This document shows, one piece after another, positions 8,656 to 10,988 of a stretch of DNA of 10,988 nt. Every line of letters starts with the position of its first letter. Position 1 is the first letter of the stretch. The notes under the pieces were generated by a model, which saw only the letters and a program-made list of their open reading frames with translations, made no database searches and was not told the DNA's origin. The position numbers and the translations under genes were made by a program. The stretch is from CAZQVN01 sp964596775 (lineage in GTDB: Bacteria; Eisenbacteria; RBG-16-71-46; JABDJR01; JAWXBZ01), in assembly GCA_964596775.1 (NCBI GenBank), contig CAZQVN010000085.1, forward strand, positions 1 to 10,988. Reading direction: 5' to 3'.

Positions 8656-9351
8656 TCATGCGCGGTCGGCGTGCCCTTGTGCGGAGCGCGCCGAGGGCGA
8701 TTCGCGGCCGACGATCGCCGGGGCCTCGCGGATCAGCGCGTCGTTCGTGAGGGCGTCCACCATGAACAGGGCAAAGTCGACGCGGCGGGTGAGGTTGCTC
8801 GCGAGGATCGGATCGCCCACGTGACGGCTCCAGACCGGCAACCCCTGGCTCTCCCCTTCCTCGAGATCGCTGCCCCGGACGACGGTCCACTTCGTGTCGC
8901 TGGCGAAGATGAGCCGGCAGGCTTCCACCTGGTCGTCCAGTTCCACGAAGCGGAAGAACCGGGCGATCGCCCCGAAGATCCGGACCAGCGCCTTGAACTT
9001 CCACGAGTAGATGTCCCTGCCGTCCCGGGTGATGTGCCAGCCGCAGGAAAAGACCAGGCGGGCGTCCGGCTCGGCGAACTCCATCACCGCCCGGGCCGTT
9101 CCCGACGAGTACTGCTGCACGCCCCAGGGGACGAGGACGGTCAGCACGCCCTGGCATCCCGCCACGGCCCGGCGGATCACCGCGCGGTCGTTCGTGGCTC
9201 CCGGAACAATGGTGATGCGGTCCCTGAATTCGTCGAGCTTGCCGACGCTCCGTTCGCGGCACACGCCGGTGACCTCGTAGCCGCGGTCGAGCGCGTGGCG
9301 CACCATGTACCGGCCGAGCTTGCCGGAGGCACCGACGATGCAGACTTTCAT
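8656..9351 (-). CDS. NAD(P)-binding atypical SDR, NmrA-like
   Basis: This Rossmann-fold protein of 231 residues begins with the nucleotide-binding motif VGASGKLG (G7, G10, G13 in GxxGxxG). A basic CRERS follows the second strand at 31-35, which suggests NADP(H) preference. It lacks a clear YxxxK active site, as is common in atypical SDRs and NmrA-type sensors, and instead has FSCGWHIT near 101-108. It may be a quinone oxidoreductase, an isomerase or a redox sensor; the sequence does not decide. The ATG at 9351 has AAGGA 9 nt upstream. The gene lies 94 nt after a hydrolase gene, with hairpins in that gap, and leads a tight run of three genes. Confidence 0.85.
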   Translation of the reverse strand: MKVCIVGASGKLGRYMVRHALDRGYEVTGVCRERSVGKLDEFRDRITIVPGATNDRAVIRRAVAGCQGVLTVLVPWGVQQYSSGTARAVMEFAEPDARLVFSCGWHITRDGRDIYSWKFKALVRIFGAIARFFRFVELDDQVEACRLIFASDTKWTVVRGSDLEEGESQGLPVWSRHVGDPILASNLTRRVDFALFMVDALTNDALIREAPAIVGRESPSARSAQGHADRA

Positions 9352-9379
9352 CAGTTTCGATCCTTCCTGCGGAGTCCGA

Positions 9380-9424
9380 TGAGGCGCTGTACCGCCTCAC
9401 TGTCCGTGGACCTTTCGAGGGTCC
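9380..9424. repeat. Two adjacent inverted repeats between the hydrolase and SDR genes
   Basis: TGAGGCG (9380-9386) and CGCCTCA (9393-9399) form a perfect 7-bp inverted repeat around a 6-nt loop. Next to it, GGACC (9408-9412) and GGTCC (9420-9424) form a second, 5-bp one with a 7-nt spacer. Neither is followed by a T-tract. They could be an operator or a processing or partial termination point that separates hydrolase expression from the SDR-GNAT genes. Confidence 0.45.
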
Positions 9425-9445
9425 GGTCCGCCGACGTGCCCCATG

Positions 9446-10024
9446 TCATGCAAGGCGGCCGAGAAACTTGAGCACGCGATCCATGAGGAGCGCCGCCGCG
9501 TTTGCATCGTAAGACGGATGCGCACTGTCGGCAAACAGGTGCCGGTCGCCGGGGTAGAGGAACAGCTCCGCGTCCTCGGCCTCGGCTGCGAGTTCCCGCG
9601 CCGCGTCGATATCCCCCTCGCCGGCGAAGAACGGATCGGCGTCCATGCCGTGCACCTGCACCGGCACGCCCTCAGGCCATGCGGAACCGAACTCCGAATA
9701 CGGCACGCAGGAGTAGAAGAGCAGAGCGCCCCGGGCTCCGGCGCGGGTCTGCGCCAGTTTTTGCGCGGGCAGGACGCCCAGGGAGAATCCGGCGTAGACA
9801 AGATCGGCCGGAAGCGCCTTCGCGGTGTTTTCGCCACGGCGGAGCACTTCCTGGAAACCGATCTCCTCGACGAACTTCAAGCCGTCCTCGATCGTGTCGA
9901 ACGCGCGCCCCTCGAACAGATCCGGCGTGTGGACGGTGTGCCCGGCCCGGCGGAGCGAGTCTGCGAACGCGGTCGTGCCGGGGGTCAAGCCGAGGACGTG
10001 ATGAAAAAGGAGGATGGTCGGCAT
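9446..10024 (-). CDS. Dienelactone hydrolase family alpha/beta hydrolase
   Basis: This is a cytoplasmic alpha/beta hydrolase of 192 residues; the substrate is unknown. The start MPTILLFHHVLGLTPG fits the family's first strand and oxyanion region. The nucleophile elbow is GFSLG with Ser81, where classical dienelactone hydrolases have Cys in GYCxGG. Asp128 or Asp130 (HGMDADPFF) and His162 (YPGDRHLFAD) complete a likely catalytic triad. The ATG at 10024-10022 is chosen because GGGGAG lies 5 nt upstream. The frame continues to an ATG at 10054, but that start has no such site. It is the first of four same-strand genes and is followed by a 94-nt gap with hairpins. The serine suggests general esterase or carboxylesterase-like activity rather than a strict dienelactone hydrolase, but this is inference. 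Confidence 0.86.
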   Translation of the reverse strand: MPTILLFHHVLGLTPGTTAFADSLRRAGHTVHTPDLFEGRAFDTIEDGLKFVEEIGFQEVLRRGENTAKALPADLVYAGFSLGVLPAQKLAQTRAGARGALLFYSCVPYSEFGSAWPEGVPVQVHGMDADPFFAGEGDIDAARELAAEAEDAELFLYPGDRHLFADSAHPSYDANAAALLMDRVLKFLGRLA

Positions 10025-10092
10025 CTCGGCTCCCCGCGATTGGTGAGACATCATGGTGCCCTGTCATCGGCTGCTCAGGGCCGCGCACCAGG

Positions 10093-10107
10093 AACCGGCA
10101 TCCGGTT
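10093..10107. repeat. 15-bp palindrome upstream of the hydrolase gene
   Basis: AACCGG (10093-10098), CAT and CCGGTT (10102-10107) form a perfect inverted repeat with a 3-nt centre, 69 nt upstream of the hydrolase ATG and downstream of the HNH gene. The tiny loop makes a hairpin terminator unlikely. A dimeric regulator site is possible, but no promoter could be placed in this 142-nt gap. Confidence 0.35.
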
Positions 10108-10166
10108 GTCATCGGCCGCGCCCTTCATCACCGGAACGAGAGCCTATCAGCACCGGGATCAGCGGA

Positions 10167-10988
10167 TCAACGCGCCACATACCGTTCTCCGCGCAGCGTC
10201 CGCCGGCCGAGGGTCCAGGTCAATCCGTGCGGCGCCTTTCCGCGGACGGCCAGCGCTCCCGTTTCGTGCAGAAGAATCTGGTGATGCACGAAGCAGAGCG
10301 TGATCCGGTTGTCCGGCGCGTTGTTGCCCCCGCGCGACCGGAACGTGATGTGGTGCACCTGGAGGTCGCGGCGGCGCGTGCAGCCCGGAGCCCGGCAGAG
10401 CCAGCCGTCGCGATCGAGGATCCGCCGCCCGCGGGTGCGTGATTCCTCGTCCTCCCGTTCCCAGGACTCCACCGCGTCGCGGATCAGGAGCGTGACGCAG
10501 GCCCACACCGGCAGCGCGGGCCTTTCCCTGCGGATGGCCCGGATCGCCGAGCGCCATCGCCCGGCGATCCACTCCGGTGCGCGGACGCGGATCGTTTTTG
10601 CGGGCATCTCCGCGCCGGCAAACGTTTGCAGTGACGGCGTGGTGTCGAACGCGGTGACGATCAGCATGTCGAGGAGGAGCTCGATCCGGCGCATGAGGGA
10701 GGGGTCTTCGGCGGGGTCATCGGTGGCTGGGGTCGAAGGATCCGACGCTTCGGCATCGCGCGGACCGGAAAGCTCCGATGCTCCGGCCCCGCGCGGCTCC
10801 GACAGACCGGTCTCGCGCACCTCCGACGCTCCGGCCGCGCCAGGCTCCGGCACACCCGCGTCCCGCAGCTCCGATGCGATCTCATCCCGTGTCCATCCGC
10901 GGTCGGCCAACTCTGCGCACAGCCTCGTTTCCAGCCCCGCATCCGGCATCGGCCCCGGATGGCGCGCGGTGAGCGACGGGAACCAGTC
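10167..10988 (-). CDS. HNH nuclease-type protein, 5' end beyond the window
   Basis: Visible are 273 residues of the C-terminal part. The HNH/McrA-type domain lies near the C-terminus: ILDRDGWLCRAPGC (about 190-203), LQVHHITFRSRGGNNAPDNR (about 207-225, with the HH pair and Asn) and LCFVHH (231-236). The Cys pair CRAPGC and LCFVHH may bind zinc. Such proteins are presumed DNA endonucleases, but many are uncharacterised and target no known element. An ATG exists at 10949, yet the frame stays open from there to the edge, coding DWFPSLTARHPGP, which looks like ordinary protein. The true start is therefore probably outside. The stretch at about 40-95 is a low-complexity acidic linker with tandem repeats, between a short helical segment (ETRLCAELADRGWTRDEIAS) and the rest. 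Confidence 0.8.
   Translation of the reverse strand, partial: DWFPSLTARHPGPMPDAGLETRLCAELADRGWTRDEIASELRDAGVPEPGAAGASEVRETGLSEPRGAGASELSGPRDAEASDPSTPATDDPAEDPSLMRRIELLLDMLIVTAFDTTPSLQTFAGAEMPAKTIRVRAPEWIAGRWRSAIRAIRRERPALPVWACVTLLIRDAVESWEREDEESRTRGRRILDRDGWLCRAPGCTRRRDLQVHHITFRSRGGNNAPDNRITLCFVHHQILLHETGALAVRGKAPHGLTWTLGRRTLRGERYVAR
10743..10871 (-). repeat. In-frame 48-bp tandem repeat in the HNH gene
   Basis: Two full 48-bp units (10824-10871 and 10776-10823) agree at about 37 of 48 positions by hand comparison. A shortened 33-bp unit (10743-10775) follows. They encode ELRDAGVPEPGAAGAS, EVRETGLSEPRGAGAS and ELSGPRDAEAS, so the period is 16 residues and the frame is preserved. Confidence 0.75.

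Noticed and set aside
9443..10303. Plus-strand open frames opposite the hydrolase gene
   Set aside because: They have shadow composition, and the minus strand carries a clear hydrolase with a catalytic triad and a ribosome binding site.

Overview
The window is GC-rich DNA, densely coded, from a bacterium that probably has a Gram-negative type envelope. The evidence for the envelope is a lipobox on an M48 metalloprotease. Nothing here fixes the phylum. The gene set and protein style would suit Acidobacteriota, Eisenbacteria, Gemmatimonadota or a similar lineage, but that is a guess from general impression and not from a search.

Region 1 (positions 2-5885, minus strand) is a pyrimidine biosynthesis operon read pyrR-pyrB-pyrC-carA-carB. 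Every junction overlaps: 17 nt, 1 nt, 4 nt and 1 nt. The products make carbamoyl phosphate (CarA/CarB), carbamoyl aspartate (PyrB) and dihydroorotate (PyrC), and PyrR regulates the operon. The carB gene stops after 554 codons, exactly at the boundary between the two homologous halves of the usual ~1070-residue protein. This looks like a split carB whose second half is not in the window.

Region 2 (5886-6120) is a divergent intergenic region. On the minus strand it holds a pyr leader with a hairpin whose hexaloop CCGAGA fits the PyrR-binding loop pattern CNGNGA. A textbook intrinsic terminator (10-bp stem, U8) follows just ahead of the pyrR ribosome binding site. This is the layout of PyrR-mediated transcription attenuation. 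A 6-nt complementarity between the PyrR loop and the terminator 5' arm suggests how an antiterminator could form.

Region 3 (6121-7578, plus strand) is a lipoprotein M48 metalloprotease with an extra C-terminal region of unknown role. It converges on region 4.

Region 4 (7670-10024, minus strand) contains four small genes: a dienelactone-hydrolase-like alpha/beta hydrolase, an NAD(P)-binding atypical SDR (NmrA-like) and two GNAT acetyltransferases. The last three are 13 nt apart with GTG starts and clear Shine-Dalgarno sites, so they are probably co-transcribed. Their substrates cannot be read from sequence.

Region 5 (10167-10988, minus strand) is the C-terminal part of an HNH nuclease-type protein whose frame runs open to the window edge. 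It contains an in-frame 16-residue (48-bp) tandem repeat. No tRNA, rRNA, CRISPR array, insertion sequence or phage gene was seen. No stretch longer than 300 bases lacks a gene; the longest is the 235-nt pyr leader region.
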